A stretch of 64,000 nt of DNA from Plantactinospora soyae (GCF_014874095.1 NZ_JADBEB010000001.1:3782001-3846000), one strand, 5' to 3'. Positions 24,049 through 34,642 are shown, numbered from the stretch's first letter. The notes: generated from the sequence alone by a model not told the origin. Program-made: numbers and translations.

Positions 24049-24969
24049 TCAGGAGACCGCAGCGGTGAGCCGGTCCGCGCCGTCCAGCCGGCTGGCGGCG
24101 ACCAACCGGTCGGCGGCGAACGCGAGGAGCCAGCCGGTGCCCTTCGCGGTCTGGAAGTCCTGCGCCCGCCCGGTCGGATTCGTCGGGGCGGCCAGCCGGG
24201 CCAACGCCTCCGGAATCACCTTGCCCTGACTGCACACCGCCGCCGAGGTGCCGGTACGGGCCAGGTCGAGCAGCGCACCGGCCGCGGCGAGCGCGTTCTC
24301 CACCGCGTCCTGCCCCGGGGCCGGCTCGGCGAAGAGGGAATCGACCTCGACCGGCCGGTCGAGCAACTCGGCCAGCGGCTGGAGCGTCTGTACGCACCGC
24401 CGGGGCGCCGCCGAGAGCAGGCGTACCGGGCGGACGAGCGCGAGGAGTTCGGCCAGGGCGTGGGCCTGCTCCCGGCCGGCGGTGTCCAGCGGACGCGCGG
24501 TGTCCGGCCCGGACCAGGTGCCCCGTTTGCCGGCCGGCGCGTGCCGGACCAGTCCCACCATCGCGGTCACCGGCGGCAGGGCGGCGAAGTTCCCGAGCAC
24601 CGTCACGTCGTGCGGATAGCTGAGCAGTCCGGTGGCGTCGCCCAGTGGCAGCCAGCGCACGTCGTCGACCTCGGTCTGCGGCTGGAAGCCACCCGAGCCG
24701 GCGGCCCGCATCGACCAGAACTCGACCACCTTCGGCGCACCGTCGCGCATCAGGTAGTGCACCGGCGGCAGCCGTACCTGCGGCACTCCGCGTACGTCGG
24801 CCTCCTCGGCGACCTCGCGTACCGCCGCGGTCAGCGGATGTTCCCCCGGATCCAGCTTGCCCTTGGGCAGCGACCAGTCGTCGTACCGGGGACGGTGTAC
24901 GACACACACCTCCACGACGTCGTCGGACCGCCGCCAGACCACGCCACCCGCTGCCCGTACCGGAGTCAT
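24049..24969 (-). CDS. mutT1: MutT1-like NUDIX hydrolase fused to a histidine phosphatase
   Basis: The 306-residue protein joins an N-terminal NUDIX domain (box GKLDPGEHPLTAAVREVAEE, residues ~44-66) to a C-terminal phosphoglycerate-mutase fold with the catalytic LVRHAPAG. This is the architecture of mycobacterial MutT1, which hydrolyses oxidised guanine nucleotides and diadenosine polyphosphates. The ATG overlaps the stop of the CYTH/CHAD gene (ATGA), which fixes the start. It belongs to a polyphosphate-linked operon with CHAD and ppk. Confidence 0.9.
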   Translation of the reverse strand: MTPVRAAGGVVWRRSDDVVEVCVVHRPRYDDWSLPKGKLDPGEHPLTAAVREVAEEADVRGVPQVRLPPVHYLMRDGAPKVVEFWSMRAAGSGGFQPQTEVDDVRWLPLGDATGLLSYPHDVTVLGNFAALPPVTAMVGLVRHAPAGKRGTWSGPDTARPLDTAGREQAHALAELLALVRPVRLLSAAPRRCVQTLQPLAELLDRPVEVDSLFAEPAPGQDAVENALAAAGALLDLARTGTSAAVCSQGKVIPEALARLAAPTNPTGRAQDFQTAKGTGWLLAFAADRLVAASRLDGADRLTAAVS

Positions 24970-26495
24970 CGCAGCCAGGCCGTCCGGCGTTTGCGTGCCG
25001 CCCGGTCCCAGGCGGCGGGGAAGGCGGCCCGGGCGGCGTGCACGCTGGCCCGCTCCCGTTCGAAGAGCCGCCCGGCGGTGACCGCCGTGACGTGGTCGCT
25101 CCGTTCCAGTTCGGCGATCGACAGCCAGGTCTGCGCGGCGATCGCCGCGTCCTGGTGCTCGCCGAGCAGGTCCTGCACCTTCGCCAGAGCGCGGGCGAGC
25201 TTCGCCGCCTCGCCGCCGAGTACCCCGGCGACGGCGTCGACGGCGTACCGGGCCCGCTTGCCGTTGATCCGGACCGCGTGCCAGCGCTCGTCCGGTGCCG
25301 CCGGGTCGAGGTCGGCGGCACCGTCGACCTCGTCGTCGCCGTCGGTCAACCGGTGCCAGGGCCGGGCCACCAGCCGGGGCAGGACCTCGGTCGCGGGTCG
25401 TCCGGCCCGGCCGGTCAACTGCGGCGTCCGGGCGGCGTCCACCAGCGCCTCGACCAGGGCGAGGTAACGCGCCGAGCCGAGCGCCTCGTCGACGGCGGCC
25501 AGCGCCGCCTCGTGCCGGGTGGCGAGCACCTGGTCGATCCGGGCCACCGCCGCCGGATCGAGCGGGCTGACCGGGTCGGCCGCCGCCGTGCGCGACAGCC
25601 GGGCCCGCAGCACCTCGGCGTCGCGGGCCTGCCCGAGTACCCCGGCGAGCCACTTCAACTCGTCCCGCAGCGGCCGGGTCCAGGACTTGCGGACCAGCGG
25701 CCCGAACGTCCGCAGGTCGCTGCGGAGCCGTCGACAGCCGACCCGCATCTGGTGTACGGCGGTGTCGTCGTCGCCGACCGGTGCCCGGAGCCGGACCAGC
25801 GGATCGTGTCCGAGTAACCGGCCCGTGCTGCGGCGGATGGCGGCGACGACCACGTCTCCGGCGCTCGGCTCGGCGGGCAGTTCGCCCGGGGCGACCAGTT
25901 CCGGCTCGCCCTCGGCCGCCGCGCCGAGTGCCCGGACGTGCTTCGGGGTGAAGCCCCCGGCCTGGGCACCGGCGGCGGTGAGTATCGACTCCACCCGGTC
26001 GAGCAGCTCCCGCTCGCCGAGTTTGCGCTCCACCTCGATCTCGCGGAACGTCGTCCGGATCCGCTTGCCGTCCAGCACCGACACCGCGTCGTCGGCGAGT
26101 TCCACCAGTACCCGGCCTGCGTCGTCGCGCAGCTCGTACGCCCGGCGGACGGTCTGTACGACCGCCGCCGGGGTCAGCTCGACTCCTCGGGAGTACGCCG
26201 TGACGAGTGCGACGAGGTCGGCCGGCGGCGCCTTCGGTCGGCCCTTGCGGGAGATCTCGTGCCGTACCCCGGGACTGTCCGCGGGCAGTTTGACCGTCCA
26301 GGGGAGGGCGTCGCCCCGGCGGTGCCGCAGCGAGACACCGGCCCGGGCCAGGCGCAGGTCGGCGGTGTCGAGATAGGTCGCGGTGAGGGTCACCGGGGGC
26401 AGCTCGACCAGCCGGCCACCGGCCGGTACGGCATCGGACAGATCGGGCAGGAGGAACTCCTGGCCCACCTCGTACTTGCGCTCCTCCTCCAGCAT
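24966..26495 (-). CDS. CYTH and CHAD domain-containing protein
   Basis: The 509-residue protein starts with the CYTH/triphosphate-tunnel signature EEERKYEV (ExExK). Further tunnel residues are in SLRHRRG, WTVKLP and FREIEVERK. A CHAD domain follows from about residue 225, rich in conserved His/Arg/Lys (VHQMRVGCRRLRSDLR, RINGKRARYAVD). CHAD domains bind polyphosphate and CYTH enzymes hydrolyse triphosphate ends. It sits between mutT1 and ppk, supporting a polyphosphate role. Confidence 0.92.
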   Translation of the reverse strand: MLEEERKYEVGQEFLLPDLSDAVPAGGRLVELPPVTLTATYLDTADLRLARAGVSLRHRRGDALPWTVKLPADSPGVRHEISRKGRPKAPPADLVALVTAYSRGVELTPAAVVQTVRRAYELRDDAGRVLVELADDAVSVLDGKRIRTTFREIEVERKLGERELLDRVESILTAAGAQAGGFTPKHVRALGAAAEGEPELVAPGELPAEPSAGDVVVAAIRRSTGRLLGHDPLVRLRAPVGDDDTAVHQMRVGCRRLRSDLRTFGPLVRKSWTRPLRDELKWLAGVLGQARDAEVLRARLSRTAAADPVSPLDPAAVARIDQVLATRHEAALAAVDEALGSARYLALVEALVDAARTPQLTGRAGRPATEVLPRLVARPWHRLTDGDDEVDGAADLDPAAPDERWHAVRINGKRARYAVDAVAGVLGGEAAKLARALAKVQDLLGEHQDAAIAAQTWLSIAELERSDHVTAVTAGRLFERERASVHAARAAFPAAWDRAARKRRTAWLR

Positions 26496-26551
26496 CGGGC
26501 CAGCCTAGTCCGCAGATCCGGGGCCGCCACCGCCTCGACGGGGCACCCGGT

Positions 26552-29092
26552 TCACTTGGCGCGCCCGGAGAACCGGCGCAGCAGCGCCTCCTGGAGGTGG
26601 ATCATCGGCCGGTCCGGGCTGCCGGTGCGGCGGGTCCAACTGCCGTCCCCGGCCAGCTCGAACGCGTCGATCTGGTCACCCATCGAGATCGTCAGCAGCT
26701 CGTCGAGCTCGGCTCGGGCGACCGGATCGGCGACCTGCACGAGCGCCTCCACCCGGCGGTCGAGGTTGCGGTGCATCAGGTCGGCCGAACCGATCCAGAA
26801 CTCGACGCCGTCGTCCGGGCCGCCACTGCCGAACCGGAACACCCGGGAGTGTTCGAGGAACCGGCCCAGGATCGACCGCACCCGGATGTTCTCCGACAGC
26901 CCCGGTACACCCGGCCGGAGCGTGCACATCCCCCGGATCAGCAGGTCGACGTGCACCCCGGCCCGCGACGCCCGGTAGAGCGCGTCGACGATCGCCTCGT
27001 CCACCAGCGAGTTGACCTTGAACTGGACCAGACCCGGTACGCCCCGCTCGACCTGCCCGATCTCCCGCTCGATCCGTTCGATCAGGCCGCTCCGGATGCC
27101 CTGCGGCGCCACCAGCAACCGCCGGTACGAGGTCTGCCGGCTGTACCCGGTCAGCACGTTGAACAGGTCGGTGAGGTCGGCGCCCACCTCCGGGTCGGCC
27201 GTGAGCATGCCGAAGTCCTCGTAGAGCCGAGCGGTCTTCGGGTGGTAGTTGCCGGTGCCGATGTGGCAGTAGCGGCGGATCTGGTTGCCCTCCCGCCGGA
27301 CCACCAGGGCGGTCTTGCAGTGCGTCTTGAGCCCGACCAGGCCGTAGACCACGTGGCAGCCGGCCCGCTCCAGCACCCGGGCCCAGCCGATGTTGGCCAC
27401 CTCGTCGAACCGGGCCTTGATCTCCACCAGCACCACCACCTGCTTGCCGGCGGCGGCGGCGTCGATCAGCGCGTCCACGATCGGGGAGTCGCCGCTGGTC
27501 CGGTAGAGGGTCTGCTTGATGGCCAGCACGTTCGGGTCGGCGGCGGCCTGCTCGATGAACCGCTGCACGCTGGTGGAGAACGAGTGGTACGGGTGGTGCA
27601 GCAGGACGTCGCCGTCGCGCAGGGTGGCGAAGACGCTGCGCGGCACCTCGCCCTCGACCAGCCGGGGATGGGTGGCCGGCACGAACGGCGGATACTTCAG
27701 ATCGGGCCGGTCGCACTCGTTGTAGACCTGCCACAGCGACGACAGGTCGAGCAGCGCCGGCACCCGCAGCACGTCCTGGCTGTCCATGTCGAGTTCCCGG
27801 ACCAGCAGGTCGAGGACGTGGTCGGAGACCGAGGCGGCCACCTCCAGGCGTACCGGCGGGCCGAACCGGCGCCGGGCCAGCTCCCGCTCCAGGGCCTGGA
27901 GCAGGTCCTCGTCGCGGTCCTCGTCGACCTCCACCTCGGCGTTGCGGGTGATCCGGAACAGGTGGCACTCGACCACCTGCATGCCGGAGAAGAGCTGGTC
28001 GAGGTGGACCGCGATCAGGTCCTCCAGCGGCAGGAACCGGCTACCCGGGGCGTCCCGCTCGACCCGGACGAACCGCGGCACGTTGTTGGGCACCTTGACC
28101 CGGGCGAAGAGTTCCGAACCGGCGTCGGAGTCGCGGACCACCACGGCGAGGTTGAGCGATCGGCTGGAGATGTACGGGAACGGGTGCGCCGGGTCGACGG
28201 CGAGCGGGGTGAGCACCGGAAAGATCTGCTCCCGGAAGTACGTCCGCAGCCGCTGCCGCTCCGGGGCGGGCAGGTCGTCCCAGTGGACCAGACCGATGTT
28301 CTCGGCGGCGAGCTTGGGCATCACCTCGTCGACGAAGCAGCGGGAGTGCCGCGCCACCAGGTCGGCGGCGGTCTCCGAGACCAGTTGGAGCTGGGTACGC
28401 AGCGGCATCTGGTCGCCGCCCCGGACCGGCAGTCCGGCCGAGAGCCGGCGTTGCATGCCGGCGACCCGGACCATGTAGAACTCGTCGAGGTTGTTGGCGA
28501 AGATGGCCAGGAACTTGGCCCGCTCCAGCAGCGGGGTGTCCGGGTCCTCGGCCAGGGCCAGCACCCGGGCGTTGAAATCCAGCCAGGACAGCTCCCGGTT
28601 CAGGAACCGGTCCGGCGGCAGAGGTTCCGCCGAGGCCGGTGGCGGCGGGCCGGGATCGGCCGGCGGCATCGCCGCGCCGGAGCGGGCGGGTATGCCGCTG
28701 GCCGGCATCGGGCTGTCCGGTCCGGTGGCGGGGCTGCCCCGGCGTCCCCGTTCCGGGTTGTCCGGTCCGGTGGCCGGCGTCCGGTCCGTCCCACCGGCCG
28801 CCCCGCGAGCCGAATCCGCCGCCTGGTCCGGTTCGGCCGCCGGGGAATCGGAAGTCGGACCGTCCGGCTGGCCGGCCGGGGCCGACCCGTTCCGTCCGGT
28901 CGCCAGCTTGCCGGTGGCGTTGCCGTCCGCGGCGCGTGCCGGCCGGGACTTCGTCGCTCGACGCGGTTCGGCGGATCGGCCGGGGGCGGCGCGGCGCGGT
29001 TCGGCCGCCGCATCGGAGCCGGTGGCGCGCTCGGTGGAGCCGGATCGCGATTGACGCTCGGACTGGGGGCGACGGGACGGCGGGGTGCTCAC
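26552..29092 (-). CDS. ppk: Polyphosphate kinase 1 with a long disordered N-terminal extension
   Basis: PPK1 builds polyphosphate from ATP. The enzyme proper begins near residue 158 ([20 protein letters not shown]). It contains [13 protein letters not shown], the catalytic histidine in LKTHCKT (about residue 590), the [20 protein letters not shown] block, and the second histidine in FLEHSR (about residue 747). The first ~155 residues are Pro/Ala/Ser/Arg/Gly-rich and probably disordered, so the true start could be internal. GTG/ATG choices there cannot be separated; 29092 is the longest reading. It heads ppk-CHAD-mutT1. Confidence 0.93.
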   Translation of the reverse strand: MSTPPSRRPQSERQSRSGSTERATGSDAAAEPRRAAPGRSAEPRRATKSRPARAADGNATGKLATGRNGSAPAGQPDGPTSDSPAAEPDQAADSARGAAGGTDRTPATGPDNPERGRRGSPATGPDSPMPASGIPARSGAAMPPADPGPPPPASAEPLPPDRFLNRELSWLDFNARVLALAEDPDTPLLERAKFLAIFANNLDEFYMVRVAGMQRRLSAGLPVRGGDQMPLRTQLQLVSETAADLVARHSRCFVDEVMPKLAAENIGLVHWDDLPAPERQRLRTYFREQIFPVLTPLAVDPAHPFPYISSRSLNLAVVVRDSDAGSELFARVKVPNNVPRFVRVERDAPGSRFLPLEDLIAVHLDQLFSGMQVVECHLFRITRNAEVEVDEDRDEDLLQALERELARRRFGPPVRLEVAASVSDHVLDLLVRELDMDSQDVLRVPALLDLSSLWQVYNECDRPDLKYPPFVPATHPRLVEGEVPRSVFATLRDGDVLLHHPYHSFSTSVQRFIEQAAADPNVLAIKQTLYRTSGDSPIVDALIDAAAAGKQVVVLVEIKARFDEVANIGWARVLERAGCHVVYGLVGLKTHCKTALVVRREGNQIRRYCHIGTGNYHPKTARLYEDFGMLTADPEVGADLTDLFNVLTGYSRQTSYRRLLVAPQGIRSGLIERIEREIGQVERGVPGLVQFKVNSLVDEAIVDALYRASRAGVHVDLLIRGMCTLRPGVPGLSENIRVRSILGRFLEHSRVFRFGSGGPDDGVEFWIGSADLMHRNLDRRVEALVQVADPVARAELDELLTISMGDQIDAFELAGDGSWTRRTGSPDRPMIHLQEALLRRFSGRAK

Positions 29093-29146
29093 CTCCCCAT
29101 CATTCCCCGGGGGCGGTGAACGGAAAATGAACTTGCCCCCACCGGA

Positions 29147-29353
29147 TCACTGGAAGGTGGGCAGCGTTATCCGAACCAGCGTTCCGGCCGCGTCGTGTTC
29201 GAGGCGTACCCGTTGACCCAGCCGGAGCAGCCGCAGGCCGGAGGCGTCGAACGCGGCGGCCGGGAAGGTGACCGTGGCCCCGTCATCGAGCAGCAGCGTG
29301 CCGGTCCGGGTCTCCGGGTCGTAGGTGGCCACCGTGCCCTGCATGCCCAGCAC
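29147..29353 (-). CDS. Small OB-fold, cold-shock-like protein
   Basis: The 68-residue protein (QGTVATYDPETRTGTLLLDD then GQRVRLEHD) follows the five-strand pattern of cold-shock domains but lacks the RNP1 aromatic motif. It may be a divergent nucleic-acid-binding OB fold. MLGM gives two possible starts 9 nt apart. It lies between ppk and cofC on the same strand, 36 bp after cofC ends. Confidence 0.72.
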   Translation of the reverse strand: MLGMQGTVATYDPETRTGTLLLDDGATVTFPAAAFDASGLRLLRLGQRVRLEHDAAGTLVRITLPTFQ

Positions 29354-29389
29354 CGTACACCGGGTGTCGGGGCTGGTGCTCCGGACCGG

Positions 29390-30037
29390 TCAGCGATCGG
29401 CTCCGGCCGGCGCGGACCGCCGGGTCAGCTCCGCGGTGCGCCGGCCGAGGCCGAGGGTCGTGGCGGCGAGCAGGTCCGCCGGGGTGTCGACGTCCCGGCG
29501 CAGCGTCGGCCAGGCGGCGGTGAGCGGTACGGCACCGGAGGCCGCGTGCGCCGCCGCCGAACCCGGGCCGAACCGGGGATCCAGCGCAACTCCGGCAGGG
29601 GCGGTGAGCAGGACCGTGCCGGTACCGGGGGCGTCGGCGACGAACCGGCGTACGCCGGGCGGACCGCTCTCGGCGCCCCGCAACGCCTCGGCCAACTCGA
29701 CCGGACGCAGGGCCGGCAGGTCCGCGGTGAGCGCGGCGACCCAGCCGTCGGCGACCAGTGCGGCGCCCCCACCGAACGCGGGATTGAGCCCGCTTTCCGG
29801 CGGTTCCGCCACGATCCGGGCACCGAGTCGCCCCAGCACCCGGGTGACCTCGGGATCGTCGGTCACCACCAGCAGTTCACCCACCGGGGCGCAGGCCAGT
29901 ACGGCGCCGACGGTGTCCTCGGCCAGCGCCAGGGCGAGCCGTTCGTGTGGTACCCCGTCGAGCGCGCCCCGCAGCCGGCTCTTCGCCGATTCGAGGCGCT
30001 TGACCGGCACGACCACCGTCCAGTTCCGCTCACCCAC
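29390..30037 (-). CDS. cofC: 2-phospho-L-lactate (phosphoenolpyruvate) guanylyltransferase
   Basis: CofC, called FbiD in mycobacteria, makes the GDP-linked precursor of coenzyme F420. The 215-residue protein has the nucleotidyltransferase start VVVPVKRLESAKSRL, VVTDDPEV and ALTADLPALRP. GTG 30037 is chosen because the family starts just there; the frame remains open upstream without homology. Its place next to ppk and gpsA matches M. tuberculosis Rv2983. Confidence 0.9.
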   Translation of the reverse strand: MGERNWTVVVPVKRLESAKSRLRGALDGVPHERLALALAEDTVGAVLACAPVGELLVVTDDPEVTRVLGRLGARIVAEPPESGLNPAFGGGAALVADGWVAALTADLPALRPVELAEALRGAESGPPGVRRFVADAPGTGTVLLTAPAGVALDPRFGPGSAAAHAASGAVPLTAAWPTLRRDVDTPADLLAATTLGLGRRTAELTRRSAPAGADR

Positions 30038-30309
30038 GCGGCAATCCTGCCAGCCGGCCGGTGTCGACCGCTGCGCGGCGTCGGTGGGACCGGTGGCACC
30101 CCTGGCTGGCCGTACCCAGGGCGAGCAGGCATGATTTCGCTGCGGGCGGCGGCATCCCCCACGGGTCGGCGGCGCTCCGCCGGCGGTGTCAGGTCGCCGA
30201 GGGCCGTGGGCACGGGCGCGGGTGGCGGCGATCGCTCCACCGGTGGCGCCCGGTGCCCGGCGGCGCCTCGGGCGGGCCGGGCCAGGGTTGGGGACGACAA
30301 GGAGGCACA
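30038..30309. promoter_or_regulatory. Divergent intergenic region cofC/plsC
   Basis: The 272 bp between opposite starts must hold promoters for both genes. The only clear signal is the AAGGAGG ribosome binding site at 30299-30305 for plsC. I cannot place -35/-10 pairs with confidence. Confidence 0.35.
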
Positions 30310-31071
30310 GTGGCACGGCGCAGGCTGGGGTTCTGGCGACGGTTTGCCGTGAGCGTGGTCAAGCCGACGATGGCCGGGTGGACGCGGCGCACCTGGAGCG
30401 GCATGGAGCACCTGCCCGCCTCCGGAGGCGTGATCATCGTGCCGAACCACCTCTCCCACGCCGATCCGCTGGTTTCGGCGCACTACATCTACGACGCCGG
30501 TCGCTGGCCCCGGTACCTCGGCAAGGCGAGCGTGTTCCGGGTGCCGCTGGTGGGGCGGATCCTGTTGAAGTGCCAGCAGATTCCGGTCGAGCGGGGCACG
30601 GTCGACGCGGCCCGGTCGCTGGAGACGCTGGTCAGCGCGGTCCGGGACGGCGGTGCGGTGGTGATCTACCCCGAGGGCACCACCACCCGGGAGCCCGACC
30701 TGTGGCCGATGCGTGGCAAGACCGGAGCGGCGCGGTTGGCCCTGGCCACCGGGGCTCCGGTGATCCCGGTGGCGATGTGGGGACCGGAGAAGATCTTCGA
30801 TCCGCGAACGAAGAAGCTCAGTTTCCGGCCCCAGATCCCGGTCACCGTGATGGCCGGCCCGCCGGTGGACCTGCGCCGCTGGGCCGGTGCCACGCCCAGC
30901 CGGGCGGTGCTGGACGAGATGACCGACGCGATCATGTTGCGGCTGCGGGACATGCTTGCCGAGATCCGGGGCGGAACGCCGCCGCCGCTCTGGTCGGCAC
31001 AGGCGAACCGCCGCGCCGACGAGTCGACCGGGCAGGCCAATCCGGCCCCGCCGGCCGGAGATCCGGCATGA
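30310..31071 (+). CDS. plsC: 1-acyl-sn-glycerol-3-phosphate acyltransferase
   Basis: The 253-residue membrane-associated acyltransferase makes phosphatidic acid. It has the catalytic NHLSHADP (HX4D) near residue 47, the substrate motif YPEGTTT and PVIPVAMWG. GTG 30310 stands 5 nt after AAGGAGG, which settles the start. It precedes gpsA, the enzyme that makes the glycerol-3-phosphate backbone, so this is a short phospholipid operon. Confidence 0.92.
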   Translation: MARRRLGFWRRFAVSVVKPTMAGWTRRTWSGMEHLPASGGVIIVPNHLSHADPLVSAHYIYDAGRWPRYLGKASVFRVPLVGRILLKCQQIPVERGTVDAARSLETLVSAVRDGGAVVIYPEGTTTREPDLWPMRGKTGAARLALATGAPVIPVAMWGPEKIFDPRTKKLSFRPQIPVTVMAGPPVDLRRWAGATPSRAVLDEMTDAIMLRLRDMLAEIRGGTPPPLWSAQANRRADESTGQANPAPPAGDPA

Positions 31072-31135
31072 ACGGACGTCGTGGGCGAATCGGCCGGCCG
31101 GGTTCTGACGGTGCCGGGCGCGGCGGGGTGACGGC

Positions 31136-32131
31136 ATGACCCACGTCGTGGTGCTCGGCGCCGGCTCCTGGGGTACGGCGTTCGCGAAGGTGCTCGCCGA
31201 CGCCGGCCGGGACGTGGTCGTCTGGGCCCGCCGGCCCGAGGTGGCGGAGGCGATCCGGTCCACCCGGACCAATCCCGACTACCTGCCGCAACTGCGGTTG
31301 CCGGCGGGGGTGCGGGCCACCACCGACGCCGCCGAGGCGATCTCCGGCTCCGATCTCGTCGTGCTGGCCGTGCCGGCGCAGACCCTGCGGGGCAACCTGG
31401 CGGAGTGGGCCCGGCACCTCGAACCCGACTCGACGCTGGTCTCCCTGATGAAGGGCATCGAGTTGGGTACCACGAAGCGGATGAGCGAGGTGATCGTGGA
31501 GACCGCCGGGGTCGCCGCCGACCGGGTCGCGGTCGTCTCCGGCCCCAACCTGGCCGCCGAGATCGGCAGTGAACAGCCGGCGGCGACCGTGGTCGCCTGT
31601 ACCGACACGGATCGGGCGACCGAGGTGCAGAACTCCGTCAACACGCCGTACTTCCGGCCGTACACCAACGACGACGTGATCGGCACCGAACTGGGCGGGG
31701 CGGTGAAGAACGTGATCGCGTTGGCGTACGGGATCACCACCGCGATGGGGCTCGGCGACAACACCCGGGCGACCCTGATCACCCGCGGGCTGGCCGAGAC
31801 GGCCCGGCTCGGGGTGGCCCTGGGCGCCGACCCGCTCACCTTCGCCGGACTGGCCGGGCTCGGCGACCTCGTCGCCACCTGCTCCTCGCCGTTGTCCCGC
31901 AACCGCACCTTCGGCGAGCGGCTGGGCCGGGGGGAGACCCTGGAGCAGGCCCAGGCGGCGACCCGGCAGACGGCCGAGGGCGTGAAGAGCTGCCTGGCGA
32001 TCCGGGACCTGTCCCGGGCGCACGGGGTGGAGATGCCGATCACCGAGCAGGTCGAGCGGGTCTGTCACGAGGGTGCCGACCCGCACACCGCGATGGCGGT
32101 GCTGATGAGTCGCAAGCCGAGGCCGGAGTGA
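31136..32131 (+). CDS. gpsA: NAD(P)-dependent glycerol-3-phosphate dehydrogenase
   Basis: The 331-residue enzyme reduces dihydroxyacetone phosphate. It shows the Rossmann motif [19 protein letters not shown], the catalytic Lys in [13 protein letters not shown] and [12 protein letters not shown]. The length is normal. The next gene starts on its stop codon (GTGA). In M. tuberculosis gpsA is followed directly by ddl; here 14.5 kb separates them. Confidence 0.95.
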   Translation: MTHVVVLGAGSWGTAFAKVLADAGRDVVVWARRPEVAEAIRSTRTNPDYLPQLRLPAGVRATTDAAEAISGSDLVVLAVPAQTLRGNLAEWARHLEPDSTLVSLMKGIELGTTKRMSEVIVETAGVAADRVAVVSGPNLAAEIGSEQPAATVVACTDTDRATEVQNSVNTPYFRPYTNDDVIGTELGGAVKNVIALAYGITTAMGLGDNTRATLITRGLAETARLGVALGADPLTFAGLAGLGDLVATCSSPLSRNRTFGERLGRGETLEQAQAATRQTAEGVKSCLAIRDLSRAHGVEMPITEQVERVCHEGADPHTAMAVLMSRKPRPE

Positions 32132-33300
32132 CCGGGGCGGCGCACGGCCCGCCCGACCTCTCCGGGTACGGCGACGGCACCCGGTGCGTACACGCGGGTC
32201 TGCCGGAGCCGGTGCCGGGGGAGCCGTTCCTGCCCGGTCCGGTCTTCGCCGCGCCCTACCATCTCGATCCGGCGGCCGAGCCGTACGCGACGACCCCGAA
32301 CGGGTACGGGCGACCGGACAACCCGACCCGGCGTGGGCTGGAGGCGGCGATCGGCGAGCTGGAGGGTGGAGACTGTCTCGCCTTCGCCAGCGGGCAGGCC
32401 GCGATCACCGCCGTACTGCTCTCGGTGCTCCGCCCCGGTGACAGGGTGCTGCTTCCCACCGACGGCTACTTCCCGGTTCGGGCCTTCGCCACGGAGACGC
32501 TGGCCGGTCTCGGGGTACGCGTCGACTTCGTACCGACCGCCGGGCCGTATCCGGCGCTCGACGGCGTACGACTGGTGCTGGTCGAGACGCCGGCCAATCC
32601 GGGCCTGGACGTCTGCGACGTGGCCGAACTGGCGGAGCGGGCGCATGCCGCCGGCGCACTGCTCGCGGTCGACAACACCACCGCCACGCCGCTCGGGCAG
32701 CAACCGCTGGACCTGGGGGCCGACCTGGTGGTCGCGTCCGGTACGAAGGCGCTGACCGGGCACTCCGACCTGCTTCTCGGGTACGTGGCCAGCCGGAACG
32801 CCGAACTGCTCGACGCTGTCCGGGCCTGGCGGACCACCACCGGATCGATCCCCGGTGCCTTCGACGCGTGGCTGGCACACCGGTCACTGGCCACCCTGGA
32901 TCTGAGGTTGGCCCGGCAGAGCGCCAACGCGGCGGCGGTGGCGGTGGCACTCCGGGACCGGTCCGACGTCCGGGGCGTACGGTGGCCCGGGCTGCCCGAC
33001 GATCCGGCGTACCCGGTGGCCAGTCGGCAGCTTCGGCGGGTGCCCGGAATCGTGTCGTTCGACCTCGGCGACGCCGGGCGGGTGGCGCGGTTCCTGACCG
33101 CCAGCCGGTTGGTCTTCGCGGCGACCTCCTTCGGCGGCCTGCACACCAGCGCCGACCGGCGGGCCCAGTGGGGTGACGACGTTCCCGCCGGCTTCGTCCG
33201 GTTCTCCTGCGGGGTCGAGGACACCGCGGACCTGCTCGCCGACCTGCACGCGGCACTGGACGCGGCCGACGGACGACAGCGGACCGACCCCCGCCAGTGA
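32128..33300 (+). CDS. Cystathionine gamma-lyase/trans-sulfuration family PLP enzyme
   Basis: The 390-residue Cys/Met metabolism enzyme has [36 protein letters not shown], the Asp in AVDNTTATP and the PLP lysine in [11 protein letters not shown]. It is usually annotated as cystathionine gamma-lyase in Micromonosporaceae, but gamma-synthase or other substrates cannot be ruled out. GTG 32128 overlaps the gpsA stop by 4 bp, so translation is coupled. It is the first gene of the accessory segment between gpsA and ddlA. Confidence 0.85.
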   Translation: MTGAAHGPPDLSGYGDGTRCVHAGLPEPVPGEPFLPGPVFAAPYHLDPAAEPYATTPNGYGRPDNPTRRGLEAAIGELEGGDCLAFASGQAAITAVLLSVLRPGDRVLLPTDGYFPVRAFATETLAGLGVRVDFVPTAGPYPALDGVRLVLVETPANPGLDVCDVAELAERAHAAGALLAVDNTTATPLGQQPLDLGADLVVASGTKALTGHSDLLLGYVASRNAELLDAVRAWRTTTGSIPGAFDAWLAHRSLATLDLRLARQSANAAAVAVALRDRSDVRGVRWPGLPDDPAYPVASRQLRRVPGIVSFDLGDAGRVARFLTASRLVFAATSFGGLHTSADRRAQWGDDVPAGFVRFSCGVEDTADLLADLHAALDAADGRQRTDPRQ

Positions 33301-33332
33301 GTACGCCGCAGAGCGGCGGGTATCCCGCGCCC

Positions 33333-33881
33333 ATGGCGCAATACACGAAGCCCGAGCTACGGGAAAAGCTCAAGGAAGAGATCAAGGCGTCCGACCGGGG
33401 CGGCAGACCGGGACAGTGGTCGGCGCGCAAGTCACAGCTTCTCACCCAGGAATATAAGAAAAACGGCGGCGGCTATCAGGGCCCCAAGGACGACCGTCAG
33501 AAGTCCCTGCAGCACTGGGGCGACCAGAAGTGGCGGAACAGGCAGGGCACCACCCGGGCGCGGCACGACGGCGAAACCGACCGTTACCTCCCCGACAAGG
33601 CATGGAACCAACTCTCTGCCGAGCAGCAGCGCGACACCGACGCCAAGAAGCGCAGAGAGTCGAAGTCCGGCAAGCAGTACGTCGCCAACACCGGGCCGGC
33701 CAAACGTGCGCGCCGCGACTCCACGACCGTGCCGCTCACCGAGATGCCGGTCGCCGAGGCGACCCGACACGTCCGCGGCCTCAACGCCAATCAGCTCAAG
33801 GCGGCGCTGCGCGCGGAACGCGCCGGAAAGGGCCGCAAGACGCTCATCCAGCGTCTGGAGGCGGCACTCGACCGCCACTGA
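33333..33881 (+). CDS. DUF5872 protein with C-terminal SAP-like helix pair
   Basis: The 182-residue basic protein opens with YTKPELREKLKEEIKASD and GRPGQWSARKSQLL, the DUF5872 pattern. It ends with a helical stretch (LNANQLKAALRAERAGKGRK) resembling a SAP/Rho-N nucleic-acid-binding motif. In between it is Lys/Arg/Gln-rich. ATG 33333 is preferred, although a GTG at 33297 overlapping the previous stop would add 12 residues by coupling. It is probably DNA- or RNA-associated; no enzyme motif is seen. Confidence 0.75.
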   Translation: MAQYTKPELREKLKEEIKASDRGGRPGQWSARKSQLLTQEYKKNGGGYQGPKDDRQKSLQHWGDQKWRNRQGTTRARHDGETDRYLPDKAWNQLSAEQQRDTDAKKRRESKSGKQYVANTGPAKRARRDSTTVPLTEMPVAEATRHVRGLNANQLKAALRAERAGKGRKTLIQRLEAALDRH

Positions 33882-34014
33882 CCAGAACGGGGTGCCCAGA
33901 TCCGCGCTGGCCTTTGGGCCGGGCGCGTGGCCGGCGCCTCGTCGCTGCGACGGGAGCCCACAGTCCGCCAGCGACGGCGGGAACCGGTGCCGAGGCTGGT
34001 GACTCGGTTCGGCT

Positions 34015-34599
34015 GTGCGGACAACACAGCGGGCCCTGCCCGTCCTCGTCGCGATCGGTCTGCTGGCCGCCACCGGATGCACCGGCCCGGAGCCGGCGGG
34101 ACCCGCGTCCGGCACCCCGACCGGTGTCGCCGGGCCGACCTCCACGGCCATCCCGGGGCGTACGCCGACCGGCCCGGTCCCGGCCGGGGCGAGCCTGGTC
34201 TCCTGCGCACACGTCATCGACCACCTCGACGCGCCGCCGGCGGACCGGGTGGTGGTGGCCGAGGTCGTCGCCGTACCGGTGGGGCTGTTGGAGGTCCATC
34301 CGGCCGGGAAGGCGGGTCCGGCCCGGTTCTTCGCCAAGACCGGCATGGTGGTGCGGGCCGACTCGACCGTGGATCTGTCGGTGCCGGCGGGCTCGGCCGG
34401 CAGGACCGTGATCGGCTGGGGCAGTCCGGCAGAGCCCGCACGCCAGGTGCGTCTTCCGGGCTGCCCGGATCGGACCGGCTGGGTGGCGTTCGCGGGCGGC
34501 TTCTGGCTCGACGAGCCGGCCTGTGTCCCGTTGACGGTCCGGTCCAACGGGCGGGACGAGCGGGTCCGGATGGCGATCGGGGTCGACTGCCCGCAGTGA
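34015..34599 (+). CDS. Lipoprotein of unknown function
   Basis: The 194-residue product has a short signal peptide ending in the lipobox LAATGC, so it should be lipid-anchored outside the membrane. A Pro/Thr/Gly linker follows, then a compact domain with two further Cys (VSCAHVID and LPGCPD). A Cys near the end (ACVPL) and a last one (VDCPQ) could form disulfides. There is no recognisable family and no ribosome binding site before GTG 34015. Confidence 0.7.
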   Translation: MRTTQRALPVLVAIGLLAATGCTGPEPAGPASGTPTGVAGPTSTAIPGRTPTGPVPAGASLVSCAHVIDHLDAPPADRVVVAEVVAVPVGLLEVHPAGKAGPARFFAKTGMVVRADSTVDLSVPAGSAGRTVIGWGSPAEPARQVRLPGCPDRTGWVAFAGGFWLDEPACVPLTVRSNGRDERVRMAIGVDCPQ

Positions 34600-34642
34600 G
34601 CACCGCTGCGGCAGCCGCACAGGTGGTGACGGGTCGACATAG

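Noticed and set aside
26597-29119. An 840-codon open frame on the strand opposite ppk, and similar long antisense frames elsewhere
   Set aside because: It mirrors a confident gene with conserved catalytic motifs. Long antisense frames are expected in DNA with GC-rich third positions, and the translation is low-complexity without family features.
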